This document shows positions 1-10,218 of a stretch of DNA of 64,000 bases, in pieces. How positions within the stretch are numbered: position 1 is the first letter of the stretch; every line of letters starts with the position of its first letter. A program made the position numbers and the translations under genes. Below the pieces are notes generated by a model. It saw only the letters and a list, made by a program, of their open reading frames with translations. It was not told where the DNA came from and did not search any database. Source of the DNA: Skeletonema tropicum (lineage: Eukaryota > Bacillariophyta > Thalassiosirophyceae > Thalassiosirales > Thalassiosiraceae); assembly GCA_037178625.1 (NCBI GenBank), contig CM074137.1, positions 2,294,001-2,358,000 of the forward strand, written 5' to 3'.

Positions 1-730
1 TGTTTGGCGGAGATGATGAAATGCTTCATTGCTCTCTCGTGCCTCCCATCATCCACCTCTTGGCATCCAAGATAGTTTCTAGCGATTGCACTACCACCAA
101 TAGCGGCCTCTTCCAGATGATAAATTTCTTTTTTCTTATTCATCCCAACACCTTGTCCATCCCGATACATATGTGAGAGTATATAGTGTGATCCCACATC
201 CCCCAATGCAGCTGCTTTCAAAAAATACTCAAATGCACTCTTATAGTCCCCTTCCTTATAGCAATGTGTGCCCATTTGGCGCAATCCTAAGGCAGATTGA
301 TTTTGATTTCTTCATCGTTTTTTGGTGCTGGGTGTCGACAGAATAGGCATATAGGAGTACTCTCCAGCGATTCTCGTACCTCTCGTCTCTGATTTGCAAT
401 ATCACAACCATTGCATATCATCTGGCCGCAACATCCCATCAAAGTAGCGTGTTGTGCATCGAGCGGAAATGGCAAGCAGCAAATGGGGCAGTCCCCAAGG
501 TCACTGCTGTCAGGCTGCTTGAATAAAATTTCATCACGCAATTCGGCCGCTCGCTTCTTGCAATCCTTTTTGTGCTGAGGCCTGTGTTCCTTCTGACATT
601 TCACACTGCAATATCGAACAAGTTTGCATGCGGTACACGTCTTTAATTTAATGTCATCAACTCCAGCTATGCCGCAGGAAGCACAGCACATCATGCTGTG
701 GCCCGCTTCCTCTAAATTTGTGCTCATCAT
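1..730 (-). CDS. MYND zinc-finger / Sel1-repeat protein, partial, with frame break
   Basis: The gene runs off the left edge. From the first in-frame ATG (730) the protein has a MYND finger (CxxC near residue 15, then CTAC, YCSVKC and HKKDC) and a second Cys cluster (CPIC, CCGQMICNGC, CLFC) resembling a RING finger. It stops at 287. In another frame, from about 298 to 1, the sequence encodes Sel1-type helical repeats (for example SHMYRDGQGV and HLEEAAIGGSAIARNYLG). MYND plus Sel1 in one chain is a common diatom expanded architecture, so I read this as one gene with a one-base-class frameshift near 285-300, either real or an assembly error. Both parts are protein-interaction modules; the cellular role is unknown. 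An upstream exon is possible, because the open frame extends above the first ATG. Confidence 0.7.
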
Positions 731-1138
731 CAAATGTTGCGCCAATGCATGTATAGCCCTTAAGAAATAAGCAGAATAATGTCACCTTAAACTAACAATA
801 AGAAAACATCCTGATTCATAAGAAGTCCCGCCTTATGATCCTGTTGCAGCATGTGCCATAGCGGTGCAAAGAGCCCGAGTTAGTTGGGCAAGGTGCCAAA
901 ATTGCGAGAGTTCATCTCAGCTATTTTGTGAGCAGAGTCGTTGTGACAGTAAAAATCTTGTATCTTGTAAGCTGGCAGCATTTGGTCGGAGTAGCAAGCT
1001 ACTTACATAGCGTCAGCACGTCTTGATCGGTGCCACAAGAATCGGAGTAATTGATCAAATAAGTATAATCGGAACTAGGATTCAGTTAACTTTTAGGAAA
1101 TCATTGATCCCTTGGTCAATTCTAGATCAGACCTCTCC

Positions 1139-4100
1139 TTATGCGCGCCAGTCGTAGTCCCTTTCTACAACGTTTGATGAGAAGCTCTTCGGGGGAATCC
1201 CCAGCTTTGTGTCGTAGCCTTCGAGTAGCGACTGATAAAAATCAGGTGATGATAGAGCTTTCATCTCTCTCAAAACCATCTCACCCACGAGCCCCTCTTT
1301 GCAACATCTACGAAAGACGCTCGTCACCAACTTTTCTCTAATCTCGCTATCAGGCATGAGCTTTCTTATCGCCTTCAAAAATGTGCCGTAAGATACATGT
1401 GTCGGTTGAAGATATTCAGAAATCCTTAATTCATCAAACGTAAGGCATGCGACTCGGAAAGCTTCCTCTTGATCTCTTTCGTCGCCACTGGTGAATGCAG
1501 CAGCATTCAAAACACCATTGTAAGAGTATACAGTTGGTCGAGCTGCTGAATTGCCTTTCACATATTCAGACTCCATTCGTCTCAGCATTTCTTGAGCCTT
1601 TATCGCCTTGTCTCTCTTTCGGCTACGAGCAATCGTTGAAATGACAATGGAGTACGCTCTAGCACATGGTCTAACCGATTCATGTCCTTCCGAATAAAAG
1701 TCCTCCATTCGCTGAATAACCTCCAGTGCCTTGTTGTAAGCCTTAAAGTTTCTACTCCGTGCGATGCAGTCGAGTACTGCGCAATATGTACGTGAATTGG
1801 GTGCAACACTCTCATCACCTCCCTGAAGACCGAGCTCCTCCATTGTTGAAAGTATTTGTGTGACGCGATACAGAGCCTTCCTTTCGCCACTTTTGGCCCA
1901 CACATTGATCAAAGCATTGTACACGCTCGTATCCACTTGAACATCAGTCTCGCCTGCAGCGTATCTTCGCTCAAAGTCGTTAAACAACTCTTCCGCCCGC
2001 GTAGTGGCAACTGCCTTCCCATCTCCATTCCTGCTAAACGCAGTTAGGACTGCCGTGTAGGAGTGAGCGTTCGGCTTCGCAACATAGCCACTTTCGGATC
2101 TATCATACATTTGTTGTAATAGCTTCTCGGCTGATTCAGCATCTCCAATCCTGCTAAACGCATCTAGAACAATGTTGTAGCTAAATATATCTGGCTGAAG
2201 AGTCTTCTCCTTGTCATAAGATCGCTCCATACGTCGTAATAACTGGCTCGCCTTCTCAGCTGCACCGGTCTCATTGCAGTTGGCCAAAGCCTTCATGACT
2301 ATATTGAACGTGTACGAATCAGGTTGACAGTCATCATAGCCCTCGGAATGAAGACTCTCCATAAACCGAAGCAGTTCCAGTGCTCGTTTACCACCACCTT
2401 TTTGCCTCCCATTCGCATATGCAAGAAGCACTGCATTGAAACACCGCGTTGTTGGTTTGGGAGCATCTTCATTCTCCTCCCCTCTTTTATGCATACGAGT
2501 GAGTATCGCTTCAGCATTCGCACCAGCACTTGGATTCGTAGCTGCACACTCCGCCCAAGCGGAAATACATGCACCGTAGGAAATCGCATCGGGGCTTATA
2601 TTCGTTGAATCGTCCTCCATCAATGCCAAAATCTCGGTTGCCCTCTCGGCTGCTCCTGGAATACCACTCTGTTTCCAACAATTGATGCATGTATTGTAAC
2701 TCACCGTGTCGGGGGTGATCCCCCATAGGGTATTATCATTTTGCCATCCAGCTAGTTTGGCAAGGATAGATTCGACACGTCTTACTGCATCGGGATAATT
2801 GGGGGTTACCATCCATGCTTTGAGTACTCCATTTACCGTTTCGACTGTAGGTTTGGGAACGTTGGGATTGCTCTCCCTTTCCTTCTTGGGTGTAGATGAT
2901 ACAACAGTGGATACCATAAACTCCAGTAGATCTTGTGCCAAAAATCCCGAAAATGTTTGTGGATATTCGGCTAGATCGAAAATTAATTGATTGAAATGAT
3001 ACGTCCCAATCTTGGGATAATCCTCCCTCATCAAACTATTCAACTCCAATGATTCTTTCGCGTACGATGGACTACTCTCACAAAGTAACTTGTAAGCATA
3101 TCGAAACGTATCCTCTACCGATTTGGTCACCTCCCGCCCCGGAAGAATATTGTATCTACTACCCCATCCACTCCTCCTCCTCCCCCCATCCTCATCAGTA
3201 GTTGCACCACCATCATAATTCTCATTCAAACGATACATCTCTAACCGCCTCTGCCTCAAATTCTTCCACACTTCCAATGCCTCATCTCGACTCTTCTTCT
3301 TTGAATCATCCACCAATAGTAATACATCGGCACTATTCACAGCAAGTGCCTTATAGACATCCATAACTGTGGCATAGGAGGATACTCCGGGGAGTCGATT
3401 GGACGACTTTCCAGTTTCATGGTAGAGATCTTCCGAGCGGTTGAGGAGTTGTAGTGCCGCCTTGGCTGATTTCCATGCGTGTGAGTAGTATAACGAATAT
3501 TGTTTGGATTGTTCATCATCGTCAACATTTTGTATCATGTTGTCTCCTTTGACTACTTCGTTGTTTGTATCATCATCATCATCACCATCACTTGCATTTT
3601 CATCATTCCCATCGTGGTTATTCGACTCAACAATCAACGATGATGGAATCTGCGCCAAATACTCCAAAGCGCACTTCCCAAAACTCGCAATAATCTCATC
3701 ATAAACCTCCGGCGTTGGCTCATGATAGGATTCCATAACATCTAAAATACGTGTGGCAAGATGTGGTGGTTGTGAATTGTAGTGATTGTTAATGTCTTCC
3801 TCTGCCCCCTTAGTTAGTTTCTTTCCCAATAGTGATTTAATTTGATTCTTTTCGGCTAATTCTTCTTGACAATTGTCTGTGATGCATTCCTCTACTTCTT
3901 CATCTTCGTTTGTTAGTTGTTGCCTGATGATGGAAGATGGTAATGATAAGTATCCCTTGATGACGCTTTGAAATACATCTTCTCCTGGTGGGGTGACATC
4001 ATAATGGAGCTCTTTACTACCTGCATCATCGATCATCATCACTAGTGTTTACTCCTCGGAACAAATCCACCCATTGAATCAATACTTGCGCCGCATTATC

Positions 4101-4469
4101 CACAGCGTTACGTTGTTGTGTGATATCCCTCTGAGATTGTGCTGCGGCTGCTTTGTTTAAATGGAGTGTTATTGCTGCCTGAAGATTATTGATGTCTGAT
4201 TCTTCGTTCTTTGTAGCAGATTTTGATATTATTGGCTCTGCGGAAGAGGAGACGGCAAATAATAATGATGACGTTCGTTGAAGGGAGGATATTCGTGGTG
4301 GTGATGATGGGAGTAAAACATTCTTCCACGATGATGATGTCGACGCGACACTACTTTTTGCTGCGTAGAGCGATGATGGTGAAGGGACTAAGGCATAGCA
4401 TGCGGTGGGAAGGAGGAGGAAGAGCCGAGCCGCATGTAGCAGCAGGAGTCGCTGCCACCAATTCATCAT
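1139..4469 (-). CDS. Pentatricopeptide repeat protein with organelle presequence, frame break near 4035
   Basis: Two overlapping minus-strand ORFs make one gene. The upstream part (4469-4026) begins MMNWWQRL, has a hydrophobic signal-peptide core (LLLLHAARLFLLLPTACYA) and then a Ser/Ala-rich stretch like a diatom plastid transit peptide. The residue after the likely cleavage site is Leu (YALVP) rather than the usual Phe, so plastid targeting is only probable. The downstream part (about 4040-1139, ~965 residues) carries roughly a dozen PPR motifs (SYNTCINCWKQSG, SYNIVLDAFSRIGDAESAEKLLQQM and others). PPR proteins bind organelle RNA and act in its processing, stability or translation. The frames differ by one base at a GAT-repeat tract; no short intron fits the phase, so this is an indel or a sequence error. 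There is an acidic low-complexity stretch before the repeats. Confidence 0.85.
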
Positions 4470-4857
4470 GTTGATCTCAATACTTTTTGAGATGATGAAG
4501 GATGAAGACGAAGAAAAATGAATAAAGGGTGAGGTAGTTCAATGACGTCATCTGAGTACCGTTTTCCGATTAGACTGAAGAGAGAGCTCACAAAGTAGAT
4601 ACTTGCGTCTTGCGTGTCTATATATCTATTGATGTACATCGTACTTTCACTTATGAAACTCTTCCAACAACAACTTCTTAGACTTTTACTTATTATCTTT
4701 CCGTATTGTTGGTGTACAACGCGATCAGCAGCAAGATAAGCCTATGCCCAACGCAAGCAATCACAACAGCAACAGCAGAACTGGCAGAAGCAGAGAAGCA
4801 GAGCACAATCACAATCAGCTCACAATCAGAATTCCTGACTCAACTTATATACTTAGT

Positions 4858-4886
4858 TCTCTCTCTCTCTCTCTCTAGAGAGAGAC
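4858..4886. repeat. CT/GA dinucleotide tract
   Basis: A CT run switches to AGAGAG, giving a short snap-back tract just beyond the stop of copy 1. Similar CT tracts sit at the same relative position in copies 3 (about 9210) and 4 (about 11125), so the tract belongs to the duplicated unit. Confidence 0.8.
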
Positions 4887-5442
4887 TTATACAATGTCCA
4901 TCTGACTCGGCACATATGCTTCACAATCTTTGTCAAGCTCCTCCTTTTGTAGATAGAGTCCAACAGAAGCAGTGGTGGCAATACCCAGCACACCCCGGGC
5001 TTGTTCCGAAGTATCGTAGGATGCTCCACGCCTTCGATCAATCCAACTTCATGGATATGTGCTGTGGGAAGGTCCACGTCCATATTGAGATTCCAATCTC
5101 CTCACACTATTATGTAATATCTTGTGTCACTCATGACCTCTTCCTCTTGCATTTGCTTCTTGATGGCATTGGCATTGGGGTCCTTGAGCTTGAGCTCCTC
5201 GATGGCTCGTGTTCGATTTTTTCCCGATTTGCCTACACGATATTTGAGACTAGTTGAGATAGAATGAGGCGAAGGAGAATGAGATTGAGCAATAGATAAG
5301 TAGCGAATGTTGAACAAGTATTGTGAAAAGGGCAAATTGTACCTCTTCCTCCACTACGTTTACCACCTCGTCCTCCACGACCACCACCTCGATAACCGCT
5401 TCGTCCTCCTCCAGAGGTATGGTTCATCAAAAATGAGAGCAA
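4887..5442 (-). pseudogene. Linker-histone-like family, copy 1 (internally deleted)
   Basis: This is a degenerate relative of the intact gene at 12549-13373. Reading on the minus strand, 5442-5345 encodes an RGG-rich stretch, and 5240-5105 encodes an H15-like helix (RTRAIEELKLKDPNANAIKK) comparable to the intact copy. It then jumps directly into the 3' exon: 5040-4887 reads RGVLGIATTASVGLYL and ends QMDIV-stop, matching RGMLGIATTAAVGLYLY and PMEIV of the intact copy. The Lys-rich tail and the intron are missing, so a deletion joined the two halves, and frames no longer agree between them. The RGG stretch ends at a plausible GT donor (GTACAAT) and has no counterpart in the other copies. Another Gly-rich stretch lies at 5640-5710. 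Confidence 0.6.
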
Positions 5443-6043
5443 AAGGAATCAATTAGTTGCAAATTGCAAACATTTACGCAGCCCCAAATTGATCTGCATT
5501 GACTTGATACTTATTTGCACCTCAGCGGATAGAATCAGGCTTACAATTACAGCTCGCGTTACTTTCCTTTTCATGACATGAACACATCACACCCATATCA
5601 TACTCTCGCTCTAATCCATCAATCAATACTTCTTATCGATCATGTACCTGCCTCCACCAAATCCACCTTCCTTCCACCACCCCCACCTCCTGGCGATCTG
5701 CCCCTGTCTTAGTTTTTATACTCCAGCTCCAGTTCTTTATCTTTACTGACTATATCTTTCCAATTTGAGCTGGCTGTCATGAAAAGTCATCTTCGATCTG
5801 GGTACCGTTTTCCAATTAGATGGAAGTTAGACTCCAAAGGCAGGTAGAACTAATTACAGTCCTGTTTGGCCTCATAAGTAGCACTTTTATGCATGAATAT
5901 CCATTATACTTACTCATGAAACACAACAAGACATTTAATTTGCTTCCCGGATTCTCAAAGCTTAATTGTTGATACTCGAGGTGATGATAGCAATATATTT
6001 GTTTTTGATTCCACGATCACAAAATGAAGTTGACGCAATCAAA
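5443..6043. other. Intergenic, duplicated promoter-like sequence
   Basis: No supported gene. A Gly-rich minus-strand stretch lies at 5640-5710. The segment near 5800 (GGGTACCGTTTTCCAATTAG) resembles 4555-4575 upstream of the PPR gene, so this area shares a segmental duplication with 4.4-4.7 kb. Confidence 0.5.
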
Positions 6044-6132
6044 GCATCGCATGCGCGGTGGGCAAGATGAGGAAGAGCCAAGCCCATGCAGCAGCAGGAG
6101 TTGCTGCCACAAATTAATCATTTTACGTTGAT
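6044..6132 (-). repeat. Partial copy of the PPR gene 5' end
   Basis: This stretch closely matches 4393-4474, which encodes the first residues and signal peptide of the PPR gene. Shared landmarks are GCATGCG, GAGGAAGAGCC, GCAGCAGGAGT and GCTGCCAC. It has small indels and no following coding sequence, so it is a truncated duplicate that marks the edge of the segment copied together with the linker-histone-like unit. Confidence 0.7.
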
Positions 6133-6204
6133 GACAACGACCAGTGAGAGGATGGGCTAAATGTAAAAAAGTTGTTCAGGTTCAGGGATGAACACATCAT
6201 ATCA

Positions 6205-6780
6205 TCATCATAAGCCTTCTTCGGAGATCTCAGTCTGATGACAAGGTGATTCTTTTGCTAAGGCGCAGTAAAATTGAAACATTACGTTTTCAAATATTAG
6301 TTGAGGTTGAGCATAAACATCACAAGCATATGTTCAATGGCGAAGATACAAACGCAAGAATACTCAAGGTCATCTTTTCCTTCGTAGGCTTGGGAGCAGC
6401 CTCCTTCTTAGTCGTTATCTTCATCGTGGTGGCAGCCTTCTTCTTTTTCTTCTTCTTCTTTCGACTCCTAGCTCGGTCAACTTGAATTTCAGCATGAGCA
6501 TGAAGCTAGCAGCTGCAAACAGATACATAGCCTAAAGAGAGAGGCTCCCTGGCTGCATTTCTCTCTCAGCTCTAGCTCGGAGAAAATGCGGCAGTACTGA
6601 CAATTCCCAAGACACTGTCCAGGGCACTACAAGACAGTTGCGAAGAAGTATCAATAGGATGCTGGTTGGATGATTTTGTCCTGGTACTGTGACTGCGGGG
6701 AGGTCCATTTGAAATGACGGTTAAGTTCTGCTTCGCTCGACTAACCAACTTTGAAGAGCTCAAGCTCGACCGAAGCTTGG
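6205..6780 (-). pseudogene. Linker-histone-like family, copy 2 (rearranged fragments)
   Basis: Three pieces of the family are present but out of order. 6205-6260 matches the start of exon 2. 6370-6480 encodes the Lys-rich tail on the minus strand (KKKKKKK followed by AATTMKITTKKEAAPKP). 6560-6770 matches the distal exon 2 (HPIDTSSQL, VLGIVSTAAF), yet lies upstream of the tail in the direction of transcription. At the tail/intron border the donor reads TTGAGT where copies 4 and 5 have GTGAGT, so the splice donor is lost. No H15 domain is visible. Confidence 0.6.
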
Positions 6781-7619
6781 ATTACATACAAAACTAGCCT
6801 TTCTTTTTCATTATGTATTTGAAGCCTTTCGATTATCTTCCAAGGCTGGGTTCAAGTTAATCCTCATGACCCATGCTTGGCGAATCAGGTGGATGGTGGG
6901 AAGCAGCTTACAATATCATACGGCACGCACGGAATGGCACTTTGACGATCTGTCCAGCGTGGGTTGATCGCCTTCTTGCATTCATCGAAATCCTGTTATC
7001 CCTCACTATATTTACCATAATGATAGAATCATCTCTTTCCTCTTTCACGGGGGGAAAAATAGCGAAAGGGATGCCAACATTTCTTCAGTGGGCCTCAAAT
7101 CTAATCATCACCTCGGAAGCAATTCCTCGACTGTGCACAATAGACCTAGACCTTTACCTTTAGGACAAGATGTTGCCAGCCTTCTTGTTGAACCTCGTCT
7201 CGAGTCGATTGAGCATGTTGGGATTTGGGATGTGTACAATACTTAATTTCGTTTGAATGTGGGTTAACCCTTTTGCACATAACAGTCTGAATTGAATTTG
7301 CTTGGATGAAAAAGGAAGTTATGTTGGCATTGTCTCTTGTGAAGCGTGATTAGAATCGTTTTTATCACACTATGTACATACTTACTCCTATGTAAGTAAA
7401 CCGAACCCTCAAGAAATCTCTAAGATGCACCCTTGAATTCGTTGAAGCCTTGTGGCTGAAAGATCAAGATCAAGAAGGCATATGTGAGTCAATCACCAAC
7501 TTACCCACAACTTGACATTTTGTAGATGCCTCCAGCTGCCAGCTGCCTCTGCCGTACCTATCTTATCTCTGAGCACATTCACAATAAGGACTGGGTTTGG
7601 ATCGTCCAATCGAAGTATC
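6781..7619. other. Intergenic, no supported gene
   Basis: A plus-strand ORF at 6873-7163 (96 codons, one hydrophobic segment) has no recognisable domain and is not called. A GTGAGT at 7487 followed by TTTTGTAG at 7525 could be a very short intron upstream of the next gene, but this is unproven. Confidence 0.4.
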
Positions 7620-8150
7620 ATGATCATGACAAATGGAGCCAACCACGGCAACGATCTGATAGTCAACTTCGGCCATCGGGGGTCACCGACAAATGCTGAT
7701 AAGCAAGTGAGCTTCTCTGAAGACATCATTGTGCATTGCTTTCAATATCCGTCAAGGGAAGAGGTGTCTGTGCGCTGGAACTCCAAGAGAGACAAGTACT
7801 TCTTCAACCAAGAACTGGGACGCGACGTCCGGAGCCTTCGTTGTCTACTGTCTATCACACCGATAGAAGTAGAAGATCTCGAAAAGGAGGTTCTCTACGA
7901 GTGTGTTGGGCTGGAAGCTCTCGTGTCGAGCAAAGTCACGAGATTCTTGAAAGAAAAGAAACGAGATCACGCCCGTTCGATAGTGGAGATGCAGTATTGC
8001 CTGAGTGAAGAGCAACTGGCGGCATATGCGGTGAGTCATTCGTTACACAATCAAGGGAGAGAGCACAGAAGCTTGCAGCTGGTTACTCGAAGATATTGCC
8101 GTAGGGAATGTTGTATACAAGTAGGACAGCGGCAATTGTCTCTTTTTTGA
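7620..8150 (+). CDS. Diatom-type uncharacterised protein (FS...W-S family), 176 aa
   Basis: The first true ATG in the open frame is at 7620. The protein has the pattern VSFSED, a central WNSKRD, then CVGLEALVSSKVTRFLKEKKRDHARSIVEMQ split over the middle third, followed by an Ala/Ser helix. I recall this layout (V-F-S, then W-Y/N-S, then ECxGLE, then an R-rich helix and a Q) from a large family of uncharacterised diatom proteins; no function is known. The C-terminus (ECCIQVGQRQLSLF) reads into a repeated sequence also found at 9521, so the end may be truncated or replaced. Moderate confidence that this is a gene or a recent remnant. Confidence 0.5.
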   Translation: MIMTNGANHGNDLIVNFGHRGSPTNADKQVSFSEDIIVHCFQYPSREEVSVRWNSKRDKYFFNQELGRDVRSLRCLLSITPIEVEDLEKEVLYECVGLEALVSSKVTRFLKEKKRDHARSIVEMQYCLSEEQLAAYAVSHSLHNQGREHRSLQLVTRRYCRRECCIQVGQRQLSLF

Positions 8151-8192
8151 TAATAGAATAGAATACGCTAAGTAGTAGTTTAGCATGGTATT
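8138..8192. repeat. 55-bp direct repeat R1 (interrupted by the TIR element)
   Basis: From GTCTCTTTTTTGATAATAG to GGTATT this matches 9521-9575 with one visible mismatch. The repeat continues as CAGGAA on the far side of the 8193-9017 element, exactly as R2 continues at 9576, so the element inserted into R1. Confidence 0.85.
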
Positions 8193-9017
8193 AGGGTGTC
8201 CACACACCAAATTTCACATGTGAATTTCACACTTTGGAGGNNNNNNNNNNNNNNNNNNNNNNNNNNNNNNNNNNNNNNNNNNNNNNNNNNNNNNNNNNNN
8301 NNNNNNNNNNNNNNNNNNNNNNNNNNNNNNNNNNNNNNNNNNNNNNNNNNNNNNNNNNNNNNNNNNNNNNNNNNNNNNNNNNNNNNNNNNNNNNNNNNNN
8401 NNNNNNNNNNNNNNNNNNNNNNNNNNNNNNNNNNNNNNNNNNNNNNNNNNNNNNNNNNNNNNNNNNNNNNNNNNNNNNNNNNNNNNNNNNNNNNNNNNNN
8501 NNNNNNNNNNNNNNNNNNNNNNNNNNNNNNNNNNNNNNNNNNNNNNNNNNNNNNNNNNNNNNNNNNNNNNNNNNNNNNNNNNNNNNNNNNNNNNNNNNNN
8601 NNNNNNNNNNNNNNNNNNNNNNNNNNNNNNNNNNNNNNNNNNNNNNNNNNNNNNNNNNNNNNNNNNNNNNNNNNNNNNNNNNNNNNNNNNNNNNNNNNNN
8701 NNNNNNNNNNNNNNNNNNNNNNNNNNNNNNNNNNNNNNNNTTAAATTTCACATTTTCACGGCCAAAAATCACATTTGGGACAGGAGGGGGGCAAGAGGGC
8801 GTTTCCCCCATTTTATTGAGAGTTTGGCGCCATGAGTGCCCCCCAACAAAACACAGCAGCAAACGCAAAGTACTGTGAAATTTACCGTGAAATTTACAGT
8901 GAAATTTGTTGTGTGGACACAACGTGAATTTCGGTGAATTTCACAGTTTGCATGTGAAATTTGCAAAGTGAAATTCACGATGTGAAATGTGAAATTCACG
9001 TTTTGTGTGGACACCCT
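8193..9017. mobile_element. Non-autonomous TIR element with 3-bp target duplication
   Basis: The ends are inverted: AGGGTGTCCACACA at the left, and the reverse complement of that at the right (TGTGTGGACACCCT). Both sides are flanked by ATT (8190-8192 and 9018-9020). R2 at 9521-9581 shows the uninterrupted site GGTATTCAGGAA, confirming the insertion point. The subterminal regions are packed with GTGAAATTT-type motifs in both orientations, and an internal GTGTGGACAC copy lies near 8911. No transposase is visible, but 500 N of the interior are missing. The superfamily is uncertain; a 3-bp duplication is compatible with PIF/Harbinger. Confidence 0.8.
8241..8740. other. Assembly gap (500 N)
   Basis: A run of exactly 500 N inside the TIR element. 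The round number suggests a placeholder length. Confidence 0.99.
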
Positions 9018-9030
9018 ATTCAGGAAATAG

Positions 9031-9518
9031 GAGTGACTAAAACTTGACCCCCACCAAACTCAATAAATTGTTCTATTGTATTTATCTTTAATCGTTAAAC
9101 GCAATCAATCAGCAATATTCAATGCACTAGCAACAGCAGGATAATCAGCTCAACAAGATTCCTCAACTTTTCTTACGTCTACAGAGATTGTAGACGAGAG
9201 ACCTAGACCTAGACTCTCTCTCTCTCTCTAGACGATCTCTTGGAGCAATGATCTTAGGTGTCCCTTCTTCTTGTAAACGCAGAGCCCAAATGCGGCAGAA
9301 CTGGCAATTCCCAAGACACCGTCCAGGGCACACAAGACAGTTACGGAAAAGTATCAATAGGATGCTGGTTGGATTTGGATGATTTTGTCCTGGTACTGCG
9401 GGAGGTCCATTTCCGTATCATCGTACGTAGGCCTTCTTTGGAGATCCCAATCTAACGACGGGATTGTGGTTTTGCTTAGGCGGCAGTAATTGAAACATTT
9501 GCGTTTTCAAATGCTCAA
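9031..9518 (-). pseudogene. Linker-histone-like family, copy 3 (3' half only)
   Basis: Nearly identical to 10942-11434 over its whole length, so the duplication is recent. It contains the 3' flank, the CT tract, exon 2 with frameshifts (one frame still reads VLGIASSAAFGL and VYKKKG) and the 3' part of the intron. It ends abruptly at 9518 where repeat R2 begins. The exon 2 reading frame is closed by stops, and the H15 exon is absent. It is bracketed by direct repeats R1 and R2. Confidence 0.7.
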
Positions 9519-9520
9519 GT

Positions 9521-9575
9521 GTCTCTTTTTTGATAATAGAATAGAATAAGCTAAGTAGTAGTTTAGCATGGTATT
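9521..9575. repeat. 55-bp direct repeat R2 (empty site)
   Basis: Second copy of R1 (8138-8192), with the uninterrupted continuation CAGGAAC. It serves as a natural empty site for the TIR element. Confidence 0.85.
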
Positions 9576-9963
9576 CAGGAACTATTCTCGGGCAAGCTGG
9601 ATCTGGATCTGAACTTGCCCTATTTAGGTAGTAAGAGGAGTGCGGCCTATCTCGTAGTTCAGTAGCAAGTCTGTCACTCCTCTTATCGCCTGTGCTAGGT
9701 GATAGCATGTTCCCCATCCCTCCCTCTCTTAACTGAGTAACTGCCTCTCGACAGGTGAGAGTAAGAGTCCTCACTCTTCCAACCTTACCCTTACCGATCG
9801 CCTCGATTGGGCAGTGGAAGAGGAAGAGGAGTGATGGTATGCGTTGTCTGGCATGTTTTGTTTTATGGTGCTCCAAATATAAAGTATCGTACCAGTCTGT
9901 GTTCAAAAACTATCAACCTAGCTATCGTACAAGCTACAAGCTCTACAAAAAAGAATAGGTAGA
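9576..9963. other. Intergenic, no supported gene
   Basis: No convincing ORF or element ends were seen between R2 and the mariner-like MITE. Confidence 0.4.
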
Positions 9964-10148
9964 TACAGTGTGACCACCGTAGTTGCCCGCGGGTGTGTCC
10001 GCTCGTCTGGGCGGGCAACTACGGTGGACGGGCAATTATGGAACAGGTTAACTGTTAGTGTCCGGACTTCCAGTATCCGGATTTTCCAGCGGGCAACTAC
10101 TGTGGACGGGCAAGTACCAAGGCGGGCAACTACGGTGGACACACTGTA
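9964..10148. mobile_element. Mariner-like MITE, 185 bp including flanking TA
   Basis: The left end TACAGTGTGACCACCGTAGT and the reverse complement of the right end TACAGTGTGTCCACCGTAGT match over about 27 bp, with one mismatch. If the outer TA is the target duplication, the element begins CAGTGTG, as Tc1/mariner elements often do. The motif GGGCAACTACNGTGGA recurs inside at about 10013, 10091 and 10123. It has no coding capacity. Confidence 0.85.
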
Positions 10149-10191
10149 GGACTAACAGGAACTGAAACTTGAACTTTTAATGTCCCGCTTT

Positions 10192-10218
10192 AACTTGAAC
10201 TTGAACTTGAACTTGAAC
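10192..10218. repeat. GAACTT microsatellite
   Basis: About four to five tandem copies of the hexamer GAACTT. Confidence 0.8.

Noticed and set aside
4706..5257. Plus-strand 183-codon frame
   Set aside because: It is the antisense shadow of the linker-histone-like copy 1 on the minus strand.
6873..7163. Plus-strand 96-codon ORF with one hydrophobic stretch
   Set aside because: No family signature, no neighbour logic and no splice context; chance cannot be excluded.
8196..8922. Long open frames over the gap
   Set aside because: They consist mostly of N.
9418..9906. Minus-strand 162-codon frame across copy 3 and repeat R2
   Set aside because: It runs through a decayed exon, an intron remnant and a direct repeat; composition is not protein-like.
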